Below, one piece after another: positions 1 through 8,821 of a DNA stretch of 64,000 nucleotides (the stretch's first letter is position 1; each line of letters begins with the position of its first letter). A program made the position numbers and the translations under genes. Below the pieces are notes generated by a model. It had not been told where the DNA came from, searched no databases, and was given only the letters and a program-made list of their open reading frames with translations. The stretch comes from Clostridiales bacterium (GTDB lineage: Bacteria; Bacillota; Desulfotomaculia; Desulfotomaculales; VENG01): contig JAIPEW010000002.1 in the NCBI GenBank assembly GCA_021736985.1, positions 62,001 through 126,000 on the forward strand, written 5' to 3'.

Positions 1-91
1 AGATTTTGGATTCACCACAGCCGCAGATACAGAAATCTGCGCCGATCCAATATCGAAAAAAATGTAAATCCTTTTTTTTTTGAAAGACCAA
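1..91 (-). CDS. possible 5' end of ftsA (partial, frame uncertain)
   Basis: Downstream of the DUF1290 gene a GAGAGGAG ribosome binding site precedes a TTG at 89-91. From the TTG the frame reads MVFQKKK and soon stops. A neighbouring frame reads FDIGSAQISVSAAVVN, which resembles the first phosphate-binding motif of actin-like ATPases such as FtsA. The two frames are separated by a run of ten A (minus strand), so one indel, or slippage, in that run would join them. FtsA would be an expected next gene in a dcw cluster. Only about 30 codons are in the window, so this is an inference, not an identification. Confidence 0.3.
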   Translation of the reverse strand, partial: MVFQKKKDLHFFRYWIGADFCICGCGESKI

Positions 92-180
92 GGTAATGCT
101 CCTCTCTGCTATTTACTAAAGTTTACTAAACTGTAAAATTCAACGTTAGATGAAATATCCCTTTTATTGTATTATAAAAA

Positions 181-528
181 TTATTTTCTATTTAATAAAT
201 GCCTGCGTATTAAAGATACATTTTGGAAAATTCGTACACCGAATGCTACAACTGCAGCAAGATATAAGTCAATACCAAGCCTGTCACCAATAAATACTAA
301 TCCTGCAGCCAGCATAGCATTAGTAAAGAACCCGGAGATAAATATCACGTGATCAAAACTATCGTCTACAGCAGCACGAATACCTCCTAGTACAGAATCA
401 ACTGCTGCTAAAGCAGCTACTGAAGTATATACTGCATAATACTCCGGCAGCGATACTGGTATATTTAAACCTAAAAATATACCAACTAAGGTTCCCAGTA
501 TAACAAGCACAATGCCGGCCCACATCAT
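181..528 (-). CDS. sbp: small basic membrane protein, DUF1290 family
   Basis: A membrane protein of 115 residues with about three hydrophobic segments (roughly residues 2-22, 30-50 and 65-95) and a basic C-terminus ending SLIRRHLLNRK. Sequence and position match the DUF1290 'small basic protein' family, which sits near ftsQ/ftsA/ftsZ in Firmicutes. Its function is not established. The ATG at 528 is preferred over an in-frame GTG three codons earlier because AAGGTG lies six bases in front of it. It follows the DUF881 gene by 14 bases and is probably its co-transcribed partner, last of the visible cluster. Confidence 0.8.
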   Translation of the reverse strand: MMWAGIVLVILGTLVGIFLGLNIPVSLPEYYAVYTSVAALAAVDSVLGGIRAAVDDSFDHVIFISGFFTNAMLAAGLVFIGDRLGIDLYLAAVVAFGVRIFQNVSLIRRHLLNRK

Positions 529-542
529 AATATACACCTTCT

Positions 543-1244
543 TTACATGGATTTAGCATATTTAAAGTTATTCTCTTTAAAATAAGCCGGAACCGTTAAC
601 TCTTCATGTTTTTTTATTTTAACTTTTATACCCAAATTCCCCAGGTAATCACGAAGCCCACCGGGTATAGCCAGCGCGTGCTCCAATGCTTGCGGATCAC
701 CTACAGCTAAAACCTGGTACGGGGGAACTATTCTTTTAGTATTAACATTTATAAATGAGCCGGCATACCTTACTTCACTGGTTGCAATAATACGTTCGCC
801 GTTTATAGACAGCGCTTCAGCTCCAGCACCTCGTAATTCATTAATTACCTTTAATAGATCTTGATCCCTTATGATAAAAAGTGTGTTTGACTGCGAATGC
901 TCTGAGCTCTTGGGATTATCAAGAATAACTTCCACGCCTGGACCAGTAACTGTTACCATACCAGCAGCCATACGTCCTTTTTTTAGTTCACTCTTTAAAG
1001 CTTGTACAGCCTGTGCTTGTCCTGCATTTACTTGTTTTAACTTTATCTTTAAGTCACTAAGCTCTGCTTGTAAGTTTTTGTTATTACTTTTAAGTTGTTT
1101 TAATTCTTGTGACAACTCCTGCGTGTTTTCTCTTGGGATACCAATATTATAATCCCCGGAAACGCGAAATTGAACAGCCATTAAAAATCCCAGCGTAATA
1201 GCTACCAGGGACAATGATATATATACATAATACTTTTGCGGCAT
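543..1244 (-). CDS. DUF881 family protein (division-cluster, copy 2)
   Basis: A 233-residue protein with one N-terminal membrane anchor (about residues 7-25), a coiled-coil stretch (about 40-90, rich in Leu/Lys/Glu) and a C-terminal globular domain containing GPGVEVILDN and INGERIIATSEVRYAGSFI, the hallmarks of DUF881 (YlxW/YlxX-type) proteins. These are encoded beside ftsQ in many Firmicutes and actinobacteria and are presumed to act at the membrane in division or wall synthesis. The start is ATG with GAGGTGATT in front. It is a tandem paralogue of the gene at 1276-1983. Confidence 0.85.
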   Translation of the reverse strand: MPQKYYVYISLSLVAITLGFLMAVQFRVSGDYNIGIPRENTQELSQELKQLKSNNKNLQAELSDLKIKLKQVNAGQAQAVQALKSELKKGRMAAGMVTVTGPGVEVILDNPKSSEHSQSNTLFIIRDQDLLKVINELRGAGAEALSINGERIIATSEVRYAGSFINVNTKRIVPPYQVLAVGDPQALEHALAIPGGLRDYLGNLGIKVKIKKHEELTVPAYFKENNFKYAKSM

Positions 1245-1275
1245 GTAATCACCTCAACTATTAAAAACAAAACAA

Positions 1276-1983
1276 TCATTGTGTAGGTCTAGCATAATCA
1301 AAGTTCATTCCTCCCTCGTAAGGCGGAATTGCCAGGCTCGACTCTTTTTTTAAACTTATTTCTATACCCCAAAACTTGAGCTTGTCTATTACGCCTCCTT
1401 TCATAGTTAAGGAATTATAGAGAGTATTGGAATCTCCTATAGCCTTTATTACAAAAGGAGGACTTAACCTGACATTTTTATTTATCAACACTGTAGGCCC
1501 AATACAACGTACTTCTGTAAGGGCAGTAATTCTATGCTCGTTCATAGAAAGTGCTTCTGCACCGGCAGCCTTAAGCTCATTCAAAACTCTAAGTACATCT
1601 TCGTCATGCAGTATATATAGATTGGGGTTGTCGCCCGGGCTTAAGTTTTCTTGACTGTCATTCAATGTAACTTTTATTCCAGGCCCTTTCAGTTCAGTCA
1701 ATCCAGCAAACGCTCTTACTGTATCCACTTCCTGCTTTAAATTGGCAAGCTCGGGCCCGGCAGCAGCTTTATCAAGCTCACTGCGGTAATGCTTTACTTT
1801 TTCATGCAATTTATCATTTTCTTCCCGGGCTGATTCTATCTTTACTTTTAAGCTTTTAGGTCTGGCAAAATTTAATGATTCTTGCTGCATTTGTAATTCA
1901 GCAGATTCTTTGAATTGAGCTGATATAAAAAAACCTATAAGTACACAGGCTGCCGCCAGCGTAATAAAAGCAGTTTTTCTCAA
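1276..1983 (-). CDS. DUF881 family protein (division-cluster, copy 1)
   Basis: A 235-residue paralogue of the following gene with the same plan: N-terminal anchor (about 5-23), a Glu/Lys-rich coiled coil (about 45-90) and a DUF881 domain with GPGIKVTLND and LSMNEHRITALTEVRCIGPTV. The start is TTG with GGTGG upstream. It lies 30 bases after ftsQ and 31 bases before the second copy, so one transcript is likely. The function of the family is unknown. The two copies have clearly diverged, which argues against a very recent duplication. Confidence 0.85.
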   Translation of the reverse strand: MRKTAFITLAAACVLIGFFISAQFKESAELQMQQESLNFARPKSLKVKIESAREENDKLHEKVKHYRSELDKAAAGPELANLKQEVDTVRAFAGLTELKGPGIKVTLNDSQENLSPGDNPNLYILHDEDVLRVLNELKAAGAEALSMNEHRITALTEVRCIGPTVLINKNVRLSPPFVIKAIGDSNTLYNSLTMKGGVIDKLKFWGIEISLKKESSLAIPPYEGGMNFDYARPTQ

Positions 1984-2013
1984 GTAATTCCACCCGCACT
2001 TTTATAAATTATT

Positions 2014-2748
2014 TTATTTCTTATATTTTATAACCGGTGAATCAACAGAAGACAAGTCTGCATATATTATTTCTTTATTTTGATTCTGTACTTTATTAAT
2101 TACTTTTAAAAATAAATCGCCTTTTTTATTAATTTTATCCGGTATCCCAATGTCGCATTGTATCCCTCGCAAGGTATACAGTGTAAATGAACCTCCGGAT
2201 TCGTAGTGTATTTCAGATAAACAGGTGACCAATCCGGAAGGGAGATCTTCAACTACTTGCAGGGCCGCTGCAAGTCCTTTACCCGTTACAGTTTCACCGG
2301 GCCCGTTGAAACTGTTATCAATACCGGTAATGAGTGGTAAATTGTTATCCAACTTCTTTATTCTTTGCAAATAAGTTTTTTCTCTATCTATTTGTATAAA
2401 ACCGCTGCTGCCTTTTAAAAGCGCTGCCGGTTTTCTTTCTTCGATTTTAATCAAAACTGAAGCAGGTAGATCTCTTTTTACTTCTACCTTTTTTATAAAT
2501 GATATAACCTTTAAATTCGAAGCTGTTTTTTTGGTACTTATCTTAAATATATTAGTTCCCGTACGTAAAGCAGAAAAATGAATAATTTCCTGCCTGCTTA
2601 ACTGGCAGTTACCCTGTACGTTAATTTCTTTCACTTCAAAATAGGGTGAATTAAAAAGAATAAATATGCAGAGGGCAAGTAAAAACAGCAAAAAGAGACT
2701 CTGGTATATATTTCTTGATTTACTTGCACGCCTAGCATATAACCCCAT
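2014..2748 (-). CDS. ftsQ: cell division protein FtsQ/DivIB
   Basis: A 244-residue bitopic division protein: short basic cytoplasmic N-terminus, one membrane segment (about 14-34), then a POTRA domain (about 37-107, beginning FEVKEINVQGNCQLSRQEI) and an extracytoplasmic beta domain. DivIB/FtsQ forms a complex with FtsL and DivIC in the divisome. It starts at an ATG behind TAGGAGGT. A promoter-like TGGACA-N18-TATAAT lies in the 93-base gap upstream, so ftsQ and the DUF881/DUF1290 genes may also be transcribed separately from the mur genes. Confidence 0.88.
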   Translation of the reverse strand: MGLYARRASKSRNIYQSLFLLFLLALCIFILFNSPYFEVKEINVQGNCQLSRQEIIHFSALRTGTNIFKISTKKTASNLKVISFIKKVEVKRDLPASVLIKIEERKPAALLKGSSGFIQIDREKTYLQRIKKLDNNLPLITGIDNSFNGPGETVTGKGLAAALQVVEDLPSGLVTCLSEIHYESGGSFTLYTLRGIQCDIGIPDKINKKGDLFLKVINKVQNQNKEIIYADLSSVDSPVIKYKK

Positions 2749-2786
2749 AACTTACCTCCTGTAATGAAAATTTACAATTACTTATT

Positions 2787-2816
2787 ATTATATCTTAATA
2801 TACATATTCTTGTCCA
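2787..2816 (-). promoter_or_regulatory. sigma-A type promoter for ftsQ
   Basis: On the minus strand TGGACA (2811-2816) is followed after 18 bases by a perfect TATAAT (2787-2792), about 39 bases before the ftsQ start. It lies in one of the few gaps of the dcw cluster. Called by eye from consensus. Confidence 0.6.
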
Positions 2817-2841
2817 AAACAAAACTAAAAAAGAGTCCACA

Positions 2842-4095
2842 TTAACTGTGCACTCGAAATATCCGGGCCCCTAAAGCATTATATTTACTCTCTATTCTTT
2901 CATAGCCGCGGTCTATATGCTCAACATTTTCTAAAACAGAACCATCTTCCCCAGCCAGCGCTGCCAGGACCAGGGCAGCTCCAGCCCTTAAATCACTCAC
3001 TTCCACCTGTGCCCCGGTTAACTGCTTAACTCCTTTAATAATAGAAGTTTGACCTTCTACCTTTAGATTTGCTCCCATACGCCTCAATTCCATAACGTGT
3101 TTATACCTGTTTTCAAATACCGACTCGGTAACAACACTAGTACCTTCAGCTAAAGTAAGCAAAGACATAAATTGAGGCTGCATATCAGTTGGAAAACCGG
3201 GATAAGGCATAGTCTTAATATCCACAGGTTTTGGCCTGTGGGATGCATTAACATTAATCCAATCATCACCCGTTTTAATATTTACACCTGCTTCTTTTAG
3301 CTTTGCTATTACCGGTTCCACATGCTCTGGTATAACATTCGATATTGTCATATTTCCCATTGTAATAGCACCTGCTATCATGTGAGTCCCTGCTTCAATA
3401 CGGTCAGGAATAACAGTGTGTTCATTCGGATAAAGCTTTTCTACTCCTTCAATTTTTATATTAGTTGTTCCCGCACCTTTTATCCTTGCCCCCACTCTAT
3501 TTAAAAAATTTTGTAAGTCTATAATTTCCGGTTCTTTAGCTGCATTGCGTATAATTGTAGTACCCCTAGCCAGTACCGCAGCCATCATTAAATTTTCTGT
3601 AGCTCCTACACTGGGGAGGTCAAGGTGTATATCGGCCCCTTTCAACTTTGGAGTTTCAGCTATAATATACCCGAATTTCTCAATTACCTGTGCTCCCATT
3701 GCCTTTAAACCTTTTATATGCAGATTCATAGGCCGTGATCCAATATTACAACCACCGGGGTAACTTATTTTTGCCCTGCAAAAGCGGCCTATAAGGGCTC
3801 CTAAAACTAAATTGGAAGCTCTCATTTTTCTCATTAATTCTTCAGATACTTCAGTAACTTTAATATTCTGTGCATCAACTTTCACCGTGTCCTTACTGCA
3901 TTCTACAACGGCACCCAGGTGCATTAAGACTTCTTTCATCACCTCCACATCCCTCAACCTGGGCACCTCTTTAATATAACACTGTCCTTCCACTAATAAA
4001 CACGCAGCGAGAATAGGTAAAGTTGAATTTTTAGACCCGCAAACCTTTATCGTTCCCTTTAGAGGATTCCCCCCTACAATCATAAACTTATGCAA
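2842..4095 (-). CDS. murA: UDP-N-acetylglucosamine 1-carboxyvinyltransferase
   Basis: A 417-residue EPSP synthase-fold enzyme that transfers enolpyruvate from PEP to UDP-GlcNAc, the first committed step of peptidoglycan synthesis in the cytoplasm. The active-site loop PGGCNIGSRP is intact with the cysteine at residue 116, so the protein should be fosfomycin-sensitive by family knowledge. GSKNSTLPILAA near the N-terminus and GGFP-like GFPTDMQPQ further on are typical. The start is a TTG with GGAGGT nine bases upstream; the internal ATG four codons later has no such spacing. Full length. Confidence 0.96.
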   Translation of the reverse strand: MHKFMIVGGNPLKGTIKVCGSKNSTLPILAACLLVEGQCYIKEVPRLRDVEVMKEVLMHLGAVVECSKDTVKVDAQNIKVTEVSEELMRKMRASNLVLGALIGRFCRAKISYPGGCNIGSRPMNLHIKGLKAMGAQVIEKFGYIIAETPKLKGADIHLDLPSVGATENLMMAAVLARGTTIIRNAAKEPEIIDLQNFLNRVGARIKGAGTTNIKIEGVEKLYPNEHTVIPDRIEAGTHMIAGAITMGNMTISNVIPEHVEPVIAKLKEAGVNIKTGDDWINVNASHRPKPVDIKTMPYPGFPTDMQPQFMSLLTLAEGTSVVTESVFENRYKHVMELRRMGANLKVEGQTSIIKGVKQLTGAQVEVSDLRAGAALVLAALAGEDGSVLENVEHIDRGYERIESKYNALGARIFRVHS

Positions 4096-4113
4096 TAGGC
4101 TGCCACCTCCGCT

Positions 4114-5025
4114 TTACAGCTCACCCACAACTTGCACCTCCAAGAAAAGTTCGATATTAAATTTTTCCATCACCATATCCTTCACTTTTTTAATAAGTGC
4201 CATCATATCAGCAGCTGAAGCATTACCAAGATTTATAAAAAAATTAGCATGCTGGGTTGATACTGCAGCATCCCCTACCTGTAAACCTTTTCCGCCTGCC
4301 AAATCTATGAGCCGCCCTGCAGAATCACCCGGAGGATTTTTAAACACACTGCCTGCATTGGGATACTTAAGAGGCTGGTTATTTTTTCTTATTTCAATAT
4401 ACCTTCTAATCAATTTATCTATATATTCTTTATCACTCTTTTCCCCTCTAAAAACAGCGCCTGTGATTATCAAATTCATGTTTTTTAGACTGCTTTTTCT
4501 ATAACTAAAACTTAATTCTTTATTTAAATACTGCTTAATATTTCCATTATAATCAACAGCACACACTTTGTTTAGCAGGTCAGACATACAGCTGCCGTGG
4601 GCACCGGCATTCATCATAACAGCGCCACCAACTGTCCCCGGTATACCTGAAGCAAACTCAAATCCGCCAATTTCATTTTCCTTAGCAAAAGAAGCCAGAG
4701 AACTTAATTTAGCACCTGCACCTGCAATAATCTCAATATCATTTTTCTCTATACTTGACATTCCACGGCCTATTTTTACTACAATACCTTTTACTCCTTT
4801 ATCAGAAACCAGTAAATTACTACAATTTCCTACTATTGTAAACGGTACTGCTGCTTCTCGTGAATAACGCAGTACTTCTTGCAAATCTCCAGTTCCAGCA
4901 GGATCCACAAAGATTTCTGCATATCCTCCAATTCGCCAGCTTGTATGTTTATGCATCGGCTCAATTTGCTTAATATTACCTGTTAATCTTGAAGATAGGT
5001 CAGAGTATAACTTATCAGAAATCAT
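4114..5025 (-). CDS. murB: UDP-N-acetylenolpyruvoylglucosamine reductase
   Basis: A 303-residue flavoprotein that reduces UDP-GlcNAc-enolpyruvate to UDP-MurNAc with NADPH. The FAD-binding PCMH domain shows VGNCSNLLVSDKGVKGIVVK and the GIPGTVGGAVMMNAGAHG motif; the proton-donating serine lies in FSYRKSSLK. The length and absence of the extra insert fit the type II enzymes of Gram-positives. It overlaps the 3' end of murC by 11 bases and precedes murA by 18, consistent with translational coupling in the same operon. Confidence 0.95.
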   Translation of the reverse strand: MISDKLYSDLSSRLTGNIKQIEPMHKHTSWRIGGYAEIFVDPAGTGDLQEVLRYSREAAVPFTIVGNCSNLLVSDKGVKGIVVKIGRGMSSIEKNDIEIIAGAGAKLSSLASFAKENEIGGFEFASGIPGTVGGAVMMNAGAHGSCMSDLLNKVCAVDYNGNIKQYLNKELSFSYRKSSLKNMNLIITGAVFRGEKSDKEYIDKLIRRYIEIRKNNQPLKYPNAGSVFKNPPGDSAGRLIDLAGGKGLQVGDAAVSTQHANFFINLGNASAADMMALIKKVKDMVMEKFNIELFLEVQVVGEL

Positions 5026-6406
5026 TTGTCTTCTCCTTCAAACGCTTAACAAATTCTACACTTACATTCCATATATTACCTGCACCCATGGTTAAAACCA
5101 TATCACCGGGACTTACTGAATTAAGTAAATACTGTACAATTTCGTCTTGTTCACGAAAATATTTTACATTATTAACTCCGTTATTATTTAAAGAACGAAC
5201 TATTAAATTGGAATTAACGCTTTCCAGAGGCTTTTCCCCGGCACCATATATTTCATTTATTATTACTTCGTCTGCATTATAAAAAACACTTCCAAAACGC
5301 TCATATAAAAGAGCAGTTCTGCTGTACCGGTGAGGCTGAAAAACACTTACCACTCTGCGCGGTTTTAGCTGCCTTGCTGCTTGTAAAGTAGCTTCTACTT
5401 CAGTAGGATGATGGGCATAATCATCTACTACCTTTACTTCATTAATATCGCCTAAAAGCTGAAATCTTCTACCTGCTCCACAAAAAGATTGCAGTACCTC
5501 ACTAACCTGCCTGAAAGGAATACCCATACTGCATGCAGTTGCTGCAACTGCAAGAGCATTGGTCAAATTATGTCTTCCAGGTAATAGTAAGTTCAAATAT
5601 CCCAGGTACCTTTCCCTGAAATAAATATGTCCACCTGTACCCTTTCCGTTAAAACTTATTTCGCTGGCAAAATAATCTGCCGCAGGATACATTAAAGAAT
5701 AAGTTACAATTGACTTTCCTTTACATCTATTTATAATCTTGCCAACGCCGGGATCATCCAGGCAGGCAACTGCAAACCCATCGCTTTTAACATTATCTAT
5801 AAAGTTTTTAAAAGCATTTTCAACTTCCGACATATTACCATAGAAATCCAGGTGGTCATCTTCAATATTGGTAACTACTGCAACGTGTGGAACTAACTTT
5901 AAAAAAGAGCCGTCGCTTTCATCTGCTTCGGCAACCAGATATTCTCCCGAACCTAATTTTGCATTCCCGCCAATTTCAGGCAGTTCACCTCCAATTAATA
6001 TGGTCGGGTCAAAACCTGTTTTTTCTAATACTGCAGCCATCATTGATGTAGTCGTTGTTTTTCCATGGGCCCCGCAAATTGCAATTCCTTTCTTTTGCAG
6101 CATTAACATTGCCAGCAAATCTCCCCTGTGTATAACCGGGATACCTTTTTTCTCGGCTTCAAGTAATTCCGGATTATTACGTGGTATAGCTGTAGAAATC
6201 ACTACCAGATCAGGCGAATCAATATTTTCCGCCCGGTGCCCTTGATAGCATACAGCTCCGCCGGATTCCAACTTTTCTACCATCCTGGCCCGGCTTAAAT
6301 CAGAACCGGATACCTTTCGGCCCATTTTCAACAATATATGCGCCAGGCCGCTCATGCCTGCGCCCCCTATCCCAATAAAATGTATCTTATCCGGTATTGA
6401 CTGCAC
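5015..6406 (-). CDS. murC: UDP-N-acetylmuramate--L-alanine ligase
   Basis: A 463-residue Mur ligase adding L-Ala to UDP-MurNAc. It has the N-terminal FIGIGGAGMSGLA Rossmann-like motif, the P-loop GAHGKTTTTSM (about residue 114), the central EADESDGSFL segment and the C-terminal DDYAHHPTEV motif. The start is GTG (6404-6406); GGAAGGAG lies a rather long 13 bases upstream, so initiation may be weak. The 144-base gap to murG is one of the few in this cluster and could hold a promoter. Confidence 0.95.
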   Translation of the reverse strand: MQSIPDKIHFIGIGGAGMSGLAHILLKMGRKVSGSDLSRARMVEKLESGGAVCYQGHRAENIDSPDLVVISTAIPRNNPELLEAEKKGIPVIHRGDLLAMLMLQKKGIAICGAHGKTTTTSMMAAVLEKTGFDPTILIGGELPEIGGNAKLGSGEYLVAEADESDGSFLKLVPHVAVVTNIEDDHLDFYGNMSEVENAFKNFIDNVKSDGFAVACLDDPGVGKIINRCKGKSIVTYSLMYPAADYFASEISFNGKGTGGHIYFRERYLGYLNLLLPGRHNLTNALAVAATACSMGIPFRQVSEVLQSFCGAGRRFQLLGDINEVKVVDDYAHHPTEVEATLQAARQLKPRRVVSVFQPHRYSRTALLYERFGSVFYNADEVIINEIYGAGEKPLESVNSNLIVRSLNNNGVNNVKYFREQDEIVQYLLNSVSPGDMVLTMGAGNIWNVSVEFVKRLKEKTNDF

Positions 6407-6550
6407 AGCTTATCATCAACTCCTTCCTATTTTAACTACCGGGGCGACATATACTTTATATTATGTTGCAATAACAATAGGTGTTACTGTTAAGCTTGTC
6501 TATTAATCATATGTAATAAAATAACAATTCTCATTTTAAAACATGAGAAA

Positions 6551-7663
6551 TTAAATAATAAATCTATCTAAACAATTTAAAATTTCCTTTAGTGCCCCCG
6601 GCTTACCCAGGGACAGGCTGCCCTGGTGCATTTTTTCTAATAAATCTTTATCTAAAACTAATTTTTTTATTTTATCCCCCAGCAATTTTGCATTAATGTC
6701 TTTGTCCAGGATCATCTCGGAAGCACCATTTTCCACCATTGCACGTGCGTTATATTCCTGGTGGTTTTCAGCAGCAAAAGGATACGGCACTAGTATACAC
6801 GGAACACCCCTTACTGTCATTTCGGACAGAGTAGCCGCACCTGCCCTGCACACAGCCAGGTCAGCAGCAGCAAGAACCTCCGGCATATCATGTAAATACG
6901 AAATAACCTGTATATTATTATTTGTTTCCGACAAGTGAAAATCAATTTTTTTACAGAAATTAAAAAAATCCCGGTACCCCTTTTCCCCGGTGACATGTAT
7001 AAACTTAAACAGTTTTTCTTTTTTAAATTCTTTTAAAACCCCTGTCATTGCCTCATTTATACTTTTAGCTCCCTGACTTCCTCCAAAAGAAAGGATCAAT
7101 AATTCTTCTGGTCTTATTCCCAGGTTTTCTCTCGCTTTTTTCCTATCACGTGTAATAACCTCCGGTCTTACGGGGAGTCCTGTAATTATTTTTTTTGAAT
7201 AACGTGGAAAGCGGGAAATAGAATCCTCAAATGTAACCATAGTTCTATTGGCGAATACAGATAATACCCGGTTGGTGATTCCAGGCAGGGCATTTTGCTC
7301 ATGTATTAATGTAGGAATACGCAGCGATACAGCAGCCATAATTACAGGCCCGCATACATACCCGCCGGTTCCTATTACTGCAGAGGGCTTAAAGGCTTTT
7401 ATAGCACGGCGTGCTCGCATTATTCCCCCACCAGCCCTTAGCAATACAATTAAATTTTTGGGTGTCAAACTACGTTTCAACCCGGACATGTTCAATTCTT
7501 TAAACTTAAAACCTGTTTTTCCAATAATTTTAGCTTCCATACCACTTGCAGTACCAATATATAGTATCTCTGCTCCCGGGTATTTATCTTCTATACCACG
7601 TGCTATAGCAAGCGCCGGGTAAATATGCCCCCCGGTTCCCCCACCGGTTATTACAAAACGCAT
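6551..7663 (-). CDS. murG: undecaprenyl-PP-MurNAc-pentapeptide-UDPGlcNAc GlcNAc transferase
   Basis: A 370-residue GT28 glycosyltransferase that makes lipid II from lipid I on the inner face of the membrane. The N-terminal GGGTGGHIYPALAIA loop and the C-terminal VCRAGAATLSEMTVRGVPCILVPYP donor-binding segment are both present. It starts at an ATG with GGGAGTG upstream and follows ftsW by 27 bases in the same operon. Full length, nothing unusual. Confidence 0.96.
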   Translation of the reverse strand: MRFVITGGGTGGHIYPALAIARGIEDKYPGAEILYIGTASGMEAKIIGKTGFKFKELNMSGLKRSLTPKNLIVLLRAGGGIMRARRAIKAFKPSAVIGTGGYVCGPVIMAAVSLRIPTLIHEQNALPGITNRVLSVFANRTMVTFEDSISRFPRYSKKIITGLPVRPEVITRDRKKARENLGIRPEELLILSFGGSQGAKSINEAMTGVLKEFKKEKLFKFIHVTGEKGYRDFFNFCKKIDFHLSETNNNIQVISYLHDMPEVLAAADLAVCRAGAATLSEMTVRGVPCILVPYPFAAENHQEYNARAMVENGASEMILDKDINAKLLGDKIKKLVLDKDLLEKMHQGSLSLGKPGALKEILNCLDRFII

Positions 7664-7690
7664 TTTTTCACTCCCTAAAATCTGATTCTA

Positions 7691-8821
7691 TCACCTGCTA
7701 GATATGTGCCTGGAGATATTTAACAAAATCCCCGTACTCATCAGCGTAAAAACTAACGAAGTCCCCCCGTAACTAACAAAAGGTAAGGTTATTCCTGTAA
7801 CAGGCAGCGAACTTGTAACAACTCCTATATTTATTATTGCCTGTAAGCAAATACCAGAAACAATACCCGCAGCTAATAAGCTCCCAAAATTATCTGAACT
7901 AGTTATAGCAACTTTAAGACCCCGCCACAAAAAAATAACAAACAACATAATAACCAGAAAAGAGCCAATAAAACCTAATTCTTCACCTATTGCTGCAAAA
8001 ATAAAATCAGTATGCCTTTCGGGCAAAAAAAGAAATTTAGAATGTCTTCCCTGTCCCAGTCCTGTTCCCATAAACCCCCCGGAACCCAGCGACATTAAGG
8101 AATTTATTATATGCCATCCTGCACCGGTAGGATCAGCCTCAGGATCAAGAAAAGCAAAAAACCTCTTCCTGCGATAAGGTTCTACCCAGATTGCAGCAGT
8201 CACCATCGCCAGGCCAAAACCGCAAAGCCCCCCCAGCTGTTTTCCCCGGGCACCGGCCACAAAACACATTATGACCAGGGTGCTCATAAGAGTAGCTGCA
8301 GTTCCCAAGTCAGGCTGCATTAATATAAGTATTGAAGCAAAGCCCCCGATTATTATAAACGGGAGAACACCTTTAGTAAAATTCCTTACCTGTTCTTTTT
8401 TTGCTGCCAGGCCATATGCAGTAAAAATTATGATACAGAGTTTTACAAATTCAGATGGTTGAAAACTTACAGGTCCAAGGTTAAGCCATCTCTGTGCGCC
8501 TAAATAGGATGCTCCTATACCGGGTAGTAAAACCAGTATTAAAAATGCAAATGCAGTAAGTAATATTAAAGCCTTGTATTTTGCATACTTCCAGTAGTCT
8601 ATATTCATTGTTACAAACATAGCAATTAATCCTAGTAAAGCATATATAAACTGGCGTTTAAAAAAATAAAAAGGGTCATTAAACGGGCCCCTGGGATCAC
8701 CTGCATAATAAACACTCGCACTAAAAACCATAACAAGTCCTACACACAGCAGTGCCAGAACTGATAAAAAAAGCAAAAAGTCGGGAGCACGTCTCCTAAC
8801 TCCCATTAAATTACCCCCCAA
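7691..8821 (-). CDS. ftsW: SEDS peptidoglycan polymerase FtsW/SpoVE
   Basis: A 376-residue multispanning SEDS-family glycosyltransferase that polymerises lipid II at the septum with a class B PBP. Typical segments are GPVSFQPSEFVKL, PERHTDFIFAAIGEELGF and the late LPFVSYGGTSLV. In spore formers the copy between murD and murG is often SpoVE, and sequence alone does not separate the two here. It overlaps murD by 11 bases. The cognate PBP is the SpoVD-like gene at 14350-16494. Confidence 0.92.
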   Translation of the reverse strand: MGGNLMGVRRRAPDFLLFLSVLALLCVGLVMVFSASVYYAGDPRGPFNDPFYFFKRQFIYALLGLIAMFVTMNIDYWKYAKYKALILLTAFAFLILVLLPGIGASYLGAQRWLNLGPVSFQPSEFVKLCIIIFTAYGLAAKKEQVRNFTKGVLPFIIIGGFASILILMQPDLGTAATLMSTLVIMCFVAGARGKQLGGLCGFGLAMVTAAIWVEPYRRKRFFAFLDPEADPTGAGWHIINSLMSLGSGGFMGTGLGQGRHSKFLFLPERHTDFIFAAIGEELGFIGSFLVIMLFVIFLWRGLKVAITSSDNFGSLLAAGIVSGICLQAIINIGVVTSSLPVTGITLPFVSYGGTSLVFTLMSTGILLNISRHISSR

